Source: Chelydra serpentina
Lineage: Eukaryota > Chordata > Testudines > Chelydridae
NCBI GenBank assembly: GCA_037349315.1
Contig: JBAIAC010000003.1
Coordinates: 15,438,501-15,502,500, forward strand
Length of the DNA: 64,000 nt
Direction: 5' to 3'
Under the pieces are notes generated by a model, which worked only from the letters and a program-made list of their open reading frames with translations, did no database searches and was not told where the DNA came from. This document shows positions 20,896 through 31,522 of this stretch, one piece after another. Positions within the stretch are counted from its first letter, which is position 1. Each line of letters begins with the position of its first letter. The translations under genes and the position numbers were made by a program.

Positions 20896-21684
20896 TACCA
20901 GCTCAAGAGTCACAGAAATACCATGGTTAGAGTGTCACGACAAAGTCTGTGTTCAGTGTCGCATGTTCTGTGTCTGTCTCTGGTGGGTGTCCTGTGCTAG
21001 CATCGGGTCCAGAGAGACAGGAGATACTACGCTAGACAGGGTAAATGCCTTTTCCTCTCTCTACTTCCCCCATCTCCAACCAAATTATCACTCACACCCA
21101 CCTCTGTCCAAAAGACCCCAATGCATCAGGTTTATTTTTTGTTAGGTTCCCTAATAATCATTTTGTTGCTGAGTTTTTTTATTGATACATTTGCATTGTT
21201 AGTTACATTTTCTTGTATTGTGAATTCCACTTTCCTCTATTCACCCTGGTTCTACTTCCCCAAGCCCTGAAGGGAAATTCATGGGCCCCCATAACCTGTA
21301 CAACTAAATGTTAGTTTAAGTATCTGCAATTTCACCAAGTTCTCTGTTACTATGTATCTTCCAAATCAGTGTAACCTTGCATAACAGCTGTGGTACTCCT
21401 ACAAATCGTATTTGTTGTGTGTACTTAAGGGTTAGAGTTGACTTTTATTGTTTGATGGCTATTGCAGCCTCATTTTGTTTGTCAATGTTCCCAATTATTG
21501 TAATGGTTTTATTGTGTTCCCAATTATTATGATTGTGATTGTTTGCATTTGGGTTTATGTTATATCTGGTGTTTAATCAATTGTAATGGCTTTAGTTATA
21601 TTCACCTGGTTATGATTGTTTGGTTTGTTTGCAACCGATCACCTGTTCCCTACAACGACAATAACTACTGTAATGACCATAGAT
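20896..21684. other. Interior of LTR element without coding signal
   Basis: AT-rich with many short stops and no recognised domain; the place where pol/env would be expected. Confidence 0.5.
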
Positions 21685-21696
21685 CAAGGGGAGGAG
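21685..21696 (+). promoter_or_regulatory. Polypurine tract of the pol-less LTR element
   Basis: CAAGGGGAGGAG immediately abuts the 3' LTR, as expected for the plus-strand primer. Confidence 0.8.
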
Positions 21697-22369
21697 TGTT
21701 GTAGGACTCGGAGCAGCAGTGATCTGTGTGCTCTGTATAACCTCTTTGCTCAAAAGATCTGTTACACCTTCCCCTCCCCACACCTTTTTTTCTCCTCTCT
21801 GAATACCCAAGTGAAGTGGCTTCCCCCTCCCACCCCACCCCTCCCTGCTGGAATGCTTGTGGGATGAATGAGCTGCTTGAGCAGCTGGAGGATCAGAAGA
21901 GCTCCCAGGGAGACAAGGTGTCTGGCCCTCGATCACACGCCCAACGCATGGACACTGCCCGAGGGGGAGTGTGACCAACCAGACATGGCCAAGTCATCTC
22001 TAGTCGCAGGCCATGAGGAGCTGGTCCTTACAAGGGGAAGGGGCTGTGTGCTCAGAACTCACAAGCTTGTACCTCCCGTGAAGGCCCTTTGCCGCCTGGC
22101 CAGTGGTCGCCGCGTTGCATTCCATGGTGCCTCGGGAAGACTCACCTTCATCGCACCATCCATCGCTGCGCTGTGGGACACTTACCTTGAAGGATCCTGA
22201 CATCTCCAGTGCCGTGCCTGTCCTGGGAGCATGAGTATGTGAGTGTGAGTGTGCCCCCGCCCTTCTTTGGAGCTTAGCTATCAGTATAATAAACGTGCTG
22301 CTTCCTGCCAAACTCTGGGGGGTCATTAGTCCTCCCTAAGCTTACTAGCTGGCCCAATTTTGGGTAACA
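21697..22369 (+). repeat. 3' LTR of the pol-less LTR element
   Basis: 673 bp, TGTTG start and AACA end, followed by target duplication CCCAT. Aligns along its length with 18678-19356 with scattered substitutions and small indels. Confidence 0.9.
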
Positions 22370-22374
22370 CCCAT

Positions 22375-23794
22375 CACCATAGTATCTGAGGCTGCACCTC
22401 ACAATGTCTAACCTAGTTCTCCTCCTGGCCCCTAGGTGAGGCTCGAGCAGTGCTGTTATCCCCATTGTACAGATGGGGCACTGAGGCACACACAGACTAA
22501 AGGCCAGATTTTAAAAGGTATTTAGGCACCTAGTGAGATTTTCAAACACACTTAGAAGGTTTGGTGTTTTGTAAATCCCACTAGATATCTAGTTGCATTT
22601 TTGGTGCCTAAAAACTTTTGAAATTCTGTTCTTAAAGCACTGGCCTGGGGTCAGACAGGAAGTCCATGGGGCGGGGGGTAGAACCCAGGTCTTTCAGGGC
22701 TAGCTCCCTATCCAGCAGACTAGCCTCACTCTCTGCTGCGCTGCAGAAAAAGAGGATTCTGATAGCTGGGAGCAAAACCAAGGCAGCCAGTTCTCTGAGA
22801 CACTAGCAAACAGTCCCAGGATGGATGTTATGGTTGACAGCATGAAAAGCAACACAGAGCTTAGGAAGGATAGAGAATGAGAGTCAGGTGAGAGGAGATC
22901 ACTTAACTTCCAAAGGGTGGCAGGTTCTGCCCCATGCTGGGTTGTACAGCAATGACTGCCGTGCATTTTAACTGAAAACCATTTTGTTCAGTCATTTTTT
23001 TGTTCCGACTTTGAGAAAAGGAAGGAATGAGAAAGTGTCATATAAGTATCAGATGTCTCTACGCCTCAAATTCTTAGGGTCTCAGCGGCATTCAGGCCAA
23101 TTCCAGAACAACGAACAGAAACTGCAGCCACAGAGACCACAAAGTCGATGATTATTGTCATGATTTGTGTTATTCACTGGGCACCATCTGTGTGCTCAGC
23201 ACTGTTCAGAATATGCCAGAAAATCCAGTCCCTGAGCCAATGCATCTAAGCGGTGTAACGCTGGGTAAGATGACTCAGATATTTAAGTATGAAGTGTTAT
23301 CACATGGTCACTGTGATGTGTATAGCTATGAGTGGAGGTGCTGATGGCAATAGAAGTTTTACTTGATTAAGGATTAGAAGATTTGACCCTCCAACTTTCT
23401 TTCTAAAGGAAGAACTGCCCAGAGTTCCCATGCTTGTTTATTTTCCTTTCCTGCCTGCAGTGGCGCTGACATCCCTCAAAAGTCTCAGGTTTTTTCTCAA
23501 CTTTAAAATATAGAATTTTCTTGGTGTTCGGTTTTAAATATTCTCCTGTGAGAACTGCAACTCAGTCACTGTCGTGTTGAGTTTAAGAGCCTCCTGGAAA
23601 GGAACTAGCCTTTAAACAGAAGTAAAAGGACTTGAAAGTGTCAGTTTCACTCCTGTTTAAGGTCAGTTTCTTGTCTATTATTTGTAGTGAGGTAACACCT
23701 CTAGAGCCCCAGGCAGGTGCAGTATAAACTCATGGGGCCTTGCCCTAATAGGATGTTTCCAAAGTTAAATGATTTATTCCACGCTTGATGAACT
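22375..23794. other. Spacer with old repeat fragments
   Basis: 22500-22625 (GGCCAGATTTTAAAAGGTAT, ending TTTTGAAATTCTG) is an imperfect inverted repeat related to 60805-60930. 22626-22740 resembles a tRNA-derived SINE head in reverse. No gene seen. Confidence 0.4.
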
Positions 23795-23808
23795 GCAAAA
23801 AAGTGATA

Positions 23809-24194
23809 AGTATCAGAGGGGCAGCCGTGTTAGTCTGGATCTGTAGAAGCGACAAAAGGTCTGTTAGGCCTGGTCTACACTAACCCCAGAATTCAAACTA
23901 AGATACGCAACTTCAGCTACGTGAATAACGTAGCTGAAGTCGAACTATCTTAGTTCGAATGAAAAAGCACTTACCTGTGGTCCACACGCGGCGCGCAGGC
24001 TCCCCCGTCGACTCCGCCTACTCCGTTCCTCGAGCTGGATTACCAGCGTCGACGGGGGAGCACTTCCTGGTTCGATTTATCGCGTCTAGACAAGACGCGA
24101 TAAATCGAACCCAGAACATCGATCCCGCGCCTCCGACCGGACGGGTAAGTATAGACGTACCCTTAGTCTATAAGGTGCCACAGGACCCTTTGTC
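23809..24194. mobile_element. Short retroposon with 14-bp TSD, split by a MITE
   Basis: Flanked by GCAAAAAAGTGATA at 23795-23808 and 24195-24208. The element (GTATCAGAGGGGCAGCCGTG to GGTGCCACAGGACCCTTTGT) is only about 90 bp once the MITE at 23867-24162 is set aside. It belongs with the palindromic retroposon at 10365: both contain GTTAGTCTGGATCTG-type and GGTGCCAC blocks facing each other. Confidence 0.75.
23867..24162. mobile_element. Harbinger-like MITE, multi-hairpin family, copy 2 (nested)
   Basis: Same family as 1388-1682, with all three internal hairpins and TTA on both sides (23864-23866, 24163-24165). It is inserted in the retroposon at 23809, whose sequence is continuous when the MITE and one TTA are ignored. 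Confidence 0.92.
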
Positions 24195-24280
24195 GCAAAA
24201 AAGTGATAGAAAGTCAGCTAGATTTGTCTACAATTGTTGTGTTCAAGAGTTAGTAACAAAGAATAGACATTAACATCTTA

Positions 24281-24530
24281 GGCTTTGGCTAGACTGGCAC
24301 TTTACAGAGCTGCAACTGTCTCGCTCAGGGGTGTGAAAAACACCCCCCTGAGCGCAGCACGTGACAGCGCTGTAAAGCGCCAGTGTAGCCGGTGCCCCAG
24401 GGCTGGGAGCCGCACTCCCGGCGCTGTAAGCTATTCCCCTCGGGGAGGTGGAGTGCCTGCAGCACTGGGAGAGAGCTCTCCCAGCGCTGGCACGTGACCA
24501 CACTCGCACTTCAAAGCGCTGGGAGAGCTC
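24281..24530. mobile_element. Harbinger-like MITE, right end lost
   Basis: Left terminus GGCTTTGGCTAGACTGGCAC after TTA (24278-24280) matches 15695-15938. The right terminus is missing: the sequence becomes unrelated after CTTCAAAGCGCT near 24520. Confidence 0.75.
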
Positions 24531-24876
24531 TCAAAACGGGACCCTGGATTTTCCACCTCCCAGGTGGGCCCCCTAAGCACTGGGCTTGGGAGGCACTCTG
24601 GCTCTCTGTCCCCCTCTGTGAGGTGGGAGACCCCTGTTCAAATCCGTTCTCCCACTCTGGCAGAAAGGGGTAATTGAAGCTGTGGAGTGCTCCAACCACC
24701 GGGCTAAAAGGAGTAAGGTGGGCAGCACCACCATGGCCTTTGGCTGGTTTTTGGGGAGCGAGGCAGGCACTGAATTTATTCCTGAAAAAAATGCCTTAGG
24801 TACTTAAGTTGCCTGCTCCAGGCAGCAGGGTCCTATTGGTGGATCGCTGCTAGTAGAGCTAGATGCCTCCCTGATA

Positions 24877-25276
24877 AAATCATAGAATCTCAGGGTTGGA
24901 AGGGACCTCAGGAGGTCATTTAGTCCAACCCCCTGCTCAAAGCTGGACCAAACCCAACTAAATCATCCCAGCCAGAGCTTTGTCAAGCCTGACCTTAAAA
25001 ACCTCTTAGGAAGGAGATTCCACCACCTCCCTAGGTAACCCATTCCAGTGCTTCACCACCCTACTAGTGAAAAAGTTTTTCCTAATATCCAACCTAGACC
25101 TCCCCCACTGCAACTTGAGATCATTGCTCCTTGTTCTGTCATCTGCTACCATGGAGAACAGCAGAGCTCCATCCTCTTTGGAACCCCCTTCAGGTAGTTG
25201 GGGCTGCTATCAAAGCCCCCACGAGTCTTCTCTTCTGCAGACTAAATAACCCCAGTTCCCTCAGCCTCTCCTCGTA
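24877..25276 (-). mobile_element. CR1 LINE 3' end, diverged
   Basis: Reverse complement begins (in +) with CATAGAATCTCAGGGTTGGA, the CR1 tail, and extends through the C-terminal coding block to the EERLRELG region at 25276. Frameshifts and substitutions make it older than the copies at 2423 and 12434. Confidence 0.9.
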
Positions 25277-26254
25277 AGCCTGGGCTTAGACGCCTATCTC
25301 CAAGAGAGAGGGAGGGGTTAGCAGACACCCGTCTGGTCAGCATCTCCCATTGGCTAGCTTAGGTGACTCTGTGCTAGCCTGTCTACAAGGGGTGCCTCTC
25401 TCTCCCCATTCATTGTAGTGGAGCCTAGATGTCTGTCAGCACCTGTGATTTTCTAGGGGCTAAAAGTTAGGTGCTGTGATGCTCAGCACTGTAACGCCTC
25501 CGGAGAGCCCACGCGCTGTGCCTCAGTTCCGCATCCGTCAGAAGGAATGGTAGCACCTTTCTGAGATCTCCAGACGAAGGATGCTGCTGAACGCTAACAA
25601 TTAATATGGCTTCTGCCTGCTGTTTGAGAGGCAGTGGGTCCTAGTGGCTAGAGCACTACTCAGGAGACCTGGGTTCTATTCCCAGCTCTACCCTAGGCCT
25701 GTTGGGTGACTTAGACAAGTTACCACACTGCCCTATGCCTCAGTTTCCCCACCGGTATGATCCTGACCTCCTTTGTAACGTGCTTAGACTTGTGTAGTGC
25801 AGCTAGGGAAAAGCAGAGTCATGTTTTTCAACTTTTTCTGACTACGCAGATTTCCAGCAATCTGATAGTCTCACATTTTTAACCAGGTGAATCACTCAAC
25901 AACCTGAGGTGGGATTGGCCACCCAGTGAAAGTCTGTGGAGGCCTCACAGCTACTGGTACTTTGCCCTCCAAACCCATAGGAGTAGCATGAGTTGGTGTG
26001 CAGTCCTCAGACAATCCCATTTCCCCCTCCAATAGCAGAATGTATTTGTTTTACTCCAAAGTGCTGCGCAGCCTTTTACAACTTCCGCATGGTAACTACA
26101 ATGGTAATTGCATAATGGCTTGGAGCAAAACTCTGTAACATGCTGGAGAGAGGTGTTATCTATTGTGTTAGCATGAGTGAAGAGTTATATTTAGCAACTC
26201 TTGGAGCACTTGTGTAGCCTTCTTGGTGATCCCAGTATGGTTCACCCACTCTCA
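25277..26254. other. Spacer containing a MIR-like SINE
   Basis: 25628-25810 carries a tRNA-like head (GTGGCTAGAGCACT, GGGTTCTATTCCCAGCTCT), then the CORE-SINE signature GGGTGACTTAGACAAGT and CCTCAGTTTCCCC. This is a MIR-type ancient SINE. The rest shows nothing. Confidence 0.7.
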
Positions 26255-26545
26255 GGGCTTGTCTTCACTACCCGCCGGATCGGCGGGTAGCAATCGATCT
26301 ATCGAGGATCGATTTTTCGCGTCTCATTAAGACGCAATTAATCGATCCCCGATCGCGCTCCCCGTCGGCTCCGGAAATCCACCTCATCGAAAGGCGGAAG
26401 CGGAGTCTACGGGGGAGCGGCAGCGATCGACTCGCCGCCGTCATCATGGCCAGGTAAGCCGATTACTATACGCCGACTTCAGCTACGTTATTCACGTAGC
26501 TGAAGCTGCGTATCGTAGATCGACCCCCCTCCCCTAGTGTAGCCC
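26255..26545. mobile_element. Harbinger-like MITE related to the multi-hairpin family
   Basis: Termini GGGCTTGTCTTCACTA and TAGTGTAGCCC are inverted. The interior repeats the TTCAGCTACGT / ACGTAGCTGAA hairpin of copies 1388 and 23867, placed near the opposite end, plus further inverted arms around CGATCGA. No clear 3-bp duplication. Confidence 0.75.
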
Positions 26546-26916
26546 TGGGCTCAGTGCAGCTTTTCGGCTTGCACTTGGGGAGGTGAGTTCTGTTTCCTCA
26601 GCATGCCTTGCAGCTGAAGGATGAGGGAGAGAAGAGCTGGAGGGAATGGCCCCAAAAACCGGATCCAACCTTATCAAAGACTGTGGAGGCCCAGGACCTG
26701 GAGATGTACATCAGAGGCAGCTCTTCTTGCGCCAGTGTGATGGAGTGATCCAAACCCTACGATTTGGGATGGAGGGAGGGAATCAGACTTCGGCTGGCTG
26801 GCACCCATCGCGACAGGACTGTTTGCCAGCATGAAAGCTAGATCGGGGCTGGTAAGGATTCCAAGGCTGAATTAGCCACACTGTGGTTCCTACGTTAAAG
26901 CTATCGAATCCCTTTG
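26546..26916. other. Unannotated spacer
   Basis: No supported feature. Confidence 0.35.
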
Positions 26917-26999
26917 AATCATAGAATATCAGGGTTGGATTGAACTCATAACCCTGGGTTTAGCAGGCCAATGCTCAAACCACTGAGCTATCCCTCCCC
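26917..26999 (-). mobile_element. tRNA-derived SINE, internally deleted
   Basis: Has the CR1-like end (ATAGAATATCAGGGTTGGA) and the complement of the tRNA-like head (CCACTGAGCTATCCCTCCCC), but the middle of the element is missing compared with 11701-11879. Confidence 0.85.
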
Positions 27000-27035
27000 G
27001 CTGTTGGGGAGAGACTCCCCAACAGTCAGTGCAAT

Positions 27036-27422
27036 CAGACGCGGCTTACCTTTTTGTAGGGCCCTGGGCCAGAGCAAGTAGGGGCCTCTCCCCACCCCTT
27101 CAGCCTGCAGTCACCCCCCCCCCCACACACCCCCCAGGTGCTCCTGCTGGGGAGTGGGGTCGGGGCACAGGCACTTGCCCCAGTCCACTTGCCCAGCGCT
27201 CCTGGGGGCTTCCCCCGCTCTGCTCACCTGGTGCTTCTGTGAGTGAGGTTGGGGCATGGGGGCTTCCCCCGCTCCCTGGCCAGCGCTTGGTGGGTGGACC
27301 AGGCCAGGCCCCTCATCTGGATCCCACTGCCTGGCAGGAGCACTGGGCAGGCCGAGCGGGTCGGAGTGCGGGGTCCCCATATTGGCTGGGGCCCCATTGG
27401 CCCCGTGGCTAATCCGCCACTG
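27036..27422. mobile_element. hAT element with 8-bp TSD AGTGCAAT
   Basis: Begins CAGACGCGGCTTACC and ends GGCTAATCCGCCACTG, imperfect inverted repeats, flanked by AGTGCAAT at 27028-27035 and 27423-27430. G/C-rich interior with no gene. Confidence 0.9.
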
Positions 27423-27759
27423 AGTGCAATGTACACACGTCTATCACAACAATGAACATACATGTGGCCTTGGACCTGCAAGACCTTGCACGGTGCATGG
27501 CAGGGAGAACCAGTCCATTGCACACCAGGGCAAGTGTGAGAGAAGGCTACTGAGGAGCACTACTGTCCCATTGGCTGCAGACACTGGGCTCTGGAGTGGC
27601 AGTGCACCCCCCGCCCCCACACGCCGGCACCCTCGCTTGCAAGTGTGCCCTGCACAAAGGGGGTGGAGTGAGCTGCCCAATGGTATTGTCTGAGGAGATG
27701 ATTTAAATGCAGGCCTCATGCCACCAACCAGGGCCTTCACCATGCATCCCCCCGGGCAA

Positions 27760-28530
27760 AATCTCTGGGCTGGGGCAGAGGTTGGGGTGCAGGAGGGGGT
27801 GAGGGTTCTGGTTGGGGGTGCAGGGATGAGGGGTTTGGGGTGCAGAAGGGGGCCCTGGGCTGAGGGAGGGGAGGTTGGGGTGCAGGGGGGTGAGGGCCCC
27901 TGCTGGGGGTGCAGGGATGAGGGAGGGGAGGTTGGGGTGTGGGGGAGTGAGGGCCCCTGCTGGGGGTGCAGAAGGGGGCTCTGGGCTGAGGGAGGGGAGG
28001 TTGGGGTGCGGGGGGGGTGAGGGCCCCTGCTGGGGGTGCAGGGCTGAGGGAGGGGAGGTTGGGGTGCGGGGGGGGGTGAGGGCCCCTGCTGGGGGTGCAG
28101 GGCTGAGGGAGGGGAGGTTGGGGTGCGGGGGGGGTGAGGGCCCCTGCTGGGGGTGCAGGGCTGAGGGAGGGGAGGTTGGGGTGCGGGGGGTGAGGGCCCC
28201 TTCTGGGGGTGCAGGGTTGAGGGAGGGGAGGTTGGGGTGTGGGGGGGTGAGGATGAGGGGTTTGGGGTGCAGAAGGGGGCTCTGGGCTGAGGGAGGGGAG
28301 GTTGGGGTGCAGGGGGTGAGGGCCCCTGCTGGGGGTGCAGGGCTGAGGGAGGGGAGGTTGGGGTGCGGGGGGGTGAGGGCCCCTGCTGGGGGTGCAGGGC
28401 TGAGGGAGGGGAGGTTCGGGTGCGGGGGGTGAGGGCCGCTGCTGGGGGTGCGGGCTCTGGGGTGGGGCTGGGGATGAGGGGTTTGGGTGCAGGAGGAGGC
28501 TCCGGGCTGGGCCAGGGGGTTGGAGTGCGA
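27760..28530. repeat. G-rich minisatellite, ~58-bp unit
   Basis: Roughly a dozen imperfect units of the form GTGAGGGCCCCTGCTGGGGG, GTGCAGGGCTGAGGGAGGGG, AGGTTGGGGTGCGGGGG. Strongly strand-asymmetric (G on +), with many GGGG runs. Its complement gives a long proline-rich frame (27444-28643) that is not a gene. Confidence 0.92.
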
Positions 28531-29594
28531 GGGGAGGCGTGTGTGCGGGGTCCTGGCAGTGTGTACCGCGACTCTGAGGGCAGCCAGGCGGCTCTGCCAA
28601 GCAGACTTTTAACGCCCCGGTCGGCAGTGCTGACCGGAGCCACCAGGGTCCCTTTTCGATTGGACGTCCCGGCAACCCCACTGCATTACGGAGTTGTACC
28701 CGCATAGCTACAGCACCGTGGTGCAGATATGGCCCTGAGTTACAACCTAAGGGCTGAATCTGCTGTTAGTCCCACAAAGGCAATTACAATCAAAGCACCT
28801 GGACATTTGAATTCAAGGCAAAGAGGAGCAAAACCAGGTGGTTGTGGGGTTATTTGAATCAAATGAAACCCAAGGATGGTTTAGACCCAGCCACATTTAT
28901 CCAGCCCCTCCCCCAACATCCAGGGCTCTATGCCTGAATGGTTCTGGTTTTGCCCTGTCAGAAGTCAGTAAGAACTCGGCCTGGCCAGCATTCAACCCCG
29001 ACTCAGCTTGGCCTGCAGTCAAACATTAATCCCCAGCCAGGAAATGCGGGAGAGTGAAGTCTGACCTCCTAGAAAGGTAAAAGATCTGGAGTGGTGTCCG
29101 ACTGTGGTCAGGCCAAAGGCAAACACACAGACAAGCCTGGTTCCACCAGACTTTCCCAAGGGTTCCACACTCCCCTGGACGGCAAAGAGATCATGGGCAT
29201 TATTAGCTTTACCGGCCGGCGTGCTGCTCTCTCTGCCCCTCTTCCTCGGCCATGGGGGTAAGGCCAGCTTGTGGCGAGCAGTGAGCAAGCCCTCCCCCTC
29301 CCCTCTCTTCCCCAAAGGCAGTGACGAATGGAGGGACTCAGGGAGCTCTGGAAGGATGTCACAGACACGGAGTCCGGGAGCTCTAGTATCACATGGCGAC
29401 TCATCTTAGTGCTATGACCCCTTCGGCATCCCGAACTCCAGAGGGCCACCAGGGATCTGGAACTGGGCTCAGTGGACTAAGGAATTCCTGAGAGTGTGGG
29501 CTGTATGGGGCAGGGACCCTGTCTGCCATTGTTTGTACAGCTCCCAGCACAGCAAGGCCCTGATCCTGACCGGGGACCCCGGCCATAACAACTA
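28531..29594. other. Spacer left of the provirus
   Basis: 29497-29575 carries the same tail-like block (GCAGGGACCCTGTCTGCC, CAGCTCCCAGCACAG) as 3386-3465. Nothing else supported. Confidence 0.4.
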
Positions 29595-30006
29595 TGTTAG
29601 GTAAAAAGCAAGTCCCTACTCACCTCTCCAGCACCCGAGTTCGTGCGGAGTTGGTATGGGGCTCACAATCTGTCAGAGACCAGACACCAATTCGTTGATC
29701 AACGGGCTCACACTATCCTTAGCTCAAAAAGCTTCAGAGTAAGTGTGGCAAGTTTATTAGGGGTGAGCATCAATATTTATACACAGAAGTAAACAAAGTG
29801 ATTAACAGATCATAATGGTCATGCATAATCAATCAAGATTCTACAGGATAAAACGGGTTAAAATGTAAATTCTAAAAGACAAAGGGGAGATGGCTACTTA
29901 AGGGGAGGGGGGTGTCATGAGTAGTTCGCAGGTCAGAGCTTTGATTAAAAGTTCAGACAGAGACATCAAGTTTAAGTTTAAGCTCATCAAAAGTTCAGAC
30001 TCAACA
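29595..30006 (-). repeat. 3' LTR of the ERV
   Basis: 412 bp; on minus it begins TGTTGAGTC and ends CCTAACA. A TATAAATA box is at 29781-29774 and AATAAA at 29758-29753, about 20 bp downstream of it, so the poly(A) signal is near or upstream of the likely transcript start. Confidence 0.95.
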
Positions 30007-30018
30007 TTCCTCCATTTG
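30007..30018 (-). promoter_or_regulatory. Polypurine tract of the ERV
   Basis: On minus AAATGGAGGAA directly precedes the 3' LTR; short and interrupted by one T. Confidence 0.7.
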
Positions 30019-30058
30019 TAGCTTTGGGATAACTATTTACCAAAAGCTACACCCCATT

Positions 30059-31522
30059 TTAAGGAGCCAAGGGCCGCTTGGCAATTTCAGCCTGGGCCAA
30101 CTCGAAGAGAGTAGGGCCCTTGGCTGAAGTAGGAAAAGAACAAACTGACCCACATGAGTCTATGAGGGAGGGGACACACTGAATACAGCAACACAGTATT
30201 ATAAGGATTACTATGGCCCCAACAATACCCACCAAGAGTTTTTTAACCCACCCAAATCCAGGCAGCCAATTCCATAAGGCTCCCCACCAATCATAAGGTG
30301 GCTGGCCAGAGGAGTAGTTCTTAGCCATTTCCCTTAGATGTTTGGTACGTTGAAAAGTGTCAGAGTAGGTGTCATTTACAAAAACACAGCATTCTTCATT
30401 TATGAGGGCGCAAGTTCCTCCCTGGGCTGCTAACATTATGTCTAAAGCCATTCGGTTTTGCAAAGCTAACTGGCGCAGCTGGGACATTTCCCCGGCCTGA
30501 TTCTCAAATAGGATCGCAGTTTCATTGGTTAAAGATTCTAGTAGTCCCTGTAGACGGATGACACCACCCCTCAAGCTAATGAGACCAGCCCACCGCTGCC
30601 ACGACAAACCATCACGGATATTAATATCTCTGAAGGTTTCACGGATGTTACGAACGTGGGGAAAATGAGGGGGAGTGAGGGAGATGCGAGAAGGCAGTGT
30701 TAGCCACGCTAAATAACATGACCCTGCCCAATCAGGGGAGAGAAAGTAATAAGCTTTGGGCCCGCACACCCAGTATGTTCCATACAATGCGTTTTGGGTA
30801 TTCCATTTCTCAAAGTAGGAGGTAACCCACCACCCGTTGGACCACTGTTCCCCTGGTAACGCAGAGGGGTCGTTGTGCGAACTGCAGAGGCACAATTTGG
30901 TAGTGGTGTTTTCAAAGGGCAGTGTAGTACTGCTTGAGGAGTTGTAGAAGGCAATCGTATATCCCTTAGCAATTAGTTGGACACCCTCATGATCTGAGCA
31001 GGGCTTTTTAAAAGCTGACTCTGAAGGCTTGCCCACCCATGAAAAAGTTGGATCGGGGTGAGGGATCCACATATGGGATAAGTGGGATGCGCAAGGCTTG
31101 AAGCCAAGATTTTTACTAAAGGCGGTGCCATTAAAATACATGTTGCATTTACTTGTTCCCACAAAAGTTGACCCCTTTTCTTTAACAAAACACAGTGATC
31201 CTGTCTGATTGGTTACCCTGAGATATCTGTTAATTGGCACTCCTGTTTTGTCCCATGTAAGATTGTGTTGGACTGGATCTTTTACTCTAGCCGGTGGCAT
31301 CCAAGTCATATTAGCAGTGGTCAGGGGAATGGGTGTGAAGGGGAGTCCCTGTTCTGCATTTACTGGAAATTGAGTACATACCCAGCAATTACTTCTATTT
31401 CCTAAAATACGAGTTTTAACCTCGTGGGAATATCTAATAAAAGCATTATCTTCATAAGCAGAAAATAAACTAAAAGGGCATAGTAAAAAACATATAGTTG
31501 TCAGAATAAAAGGTCCTCTCAT
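30059..31522 (-). CDS. env: Retroviral envelope glycoprotein, intact 487-codon ORF
   Basis: Single-pass envelope precursor of the gamma type. A hydrophobic signal peptide spans about residues 1-22. The surface part has CWVC at 46-49 (the CXXC motif that pairs with the transmembrane subunit) and about ten N-X-S/T sites over the whole protein. The transmembrane part has a heptad region (about 315-355), an immunosuppressive-domain-like segment around 354-370, the CX6CC motif ending at C378-C379, a Trp-rich membrane-proximal stretch (DWWGALWNWLPGFGW) and a membrane anchor about 429-449, followed by a 35-40 residue tail. I see no clear basic R-X-K/R-R cleavage site and no typical hydrophobic fusion peptide between the two parts, so fusion activity is uncertain. 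The start overlaps the pol stop by four bases. Expression would need splicing. The open frame contrasts with the damaged gag-pol. Confidence 0.92.
   Translation of the reverse strand: MRGPFILTTICFLLCPFSLFSAYEDNAFIRYSHEVKTRILGNRSNCWVCTQFPVNAEQGLPFTPIPLTTANMTWMPPARVKDPVQHNLTWDKTGVPINRYLRVTNQTGSLCFVKEKGSTFVGTSKCNMYFNGTAFSKNLGFKPCASHLSHMWIPHPDPTFSWVGKPSESAFKKPCSDHEGVQLIAKGYTIAFYNSSSSTTLPFENTTTKLCLCSSHNDPSALPGEQWSNGWWVTSYFEKWNTQNALYGTYWVCGPKAYYFLSPDWAGSCYLAWLTLPSRISLTPPHFPHVRNIRETFRDINIRDGLSWQRWAGLISLRGGVIRLQGLLESLTNETAILFENQAGEMSQLRQLALQNRMALDIMLAAQGGTCALINEECCVFVNDTYSDTFQRTKHLREMAKNYSSGQPPYDWWGALWNWLPGFGWVKKLLVGIVGAIVILIILCCCIQCVPSLIDSCGSVCSFPTSAKGPTLFELAQAEIAKRPLAP

Larger units (their letters stand above)
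18678..22369 (+). mobile_element. LTR retroelement lacking pol (non-autonomous or internally deleted)
   Basis: Two related LTRs (18678-19356, 21697-22369) begin TGTTG; the 3' copy ends AACA, and the element is flanked by 5-bp duplications CCCAT (18673-18677, 22370-22374). PBS and PPT are in place. The 2.3-kb interior holds a basic N-terminal frame and a second Gag-like frame but no protease, RT, RNase H, integrase or envelope signature. It therefore depended on enzymes from a related element, or lost pol by deletion before or after insertion. The LTRs differ by several substitutions and indels, so the insertion is older than those at 29595 and 38622. Confidence 0.88.

Noticed and set aside
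27444..28643. 399-codon proline-rich minus-strand frame
   Set aside because: It is the translation of the ~58-bp minisatellite; several frames are equally open and no domain is seen.
27721..28730. hAT element around the minisatellite (CAGGGCCTTCACC at left, GGCCCTG at right)
   Set aside because: Candidate termini lack matching 8-bp flanks (CCACCAAC versus AGTTACAA).
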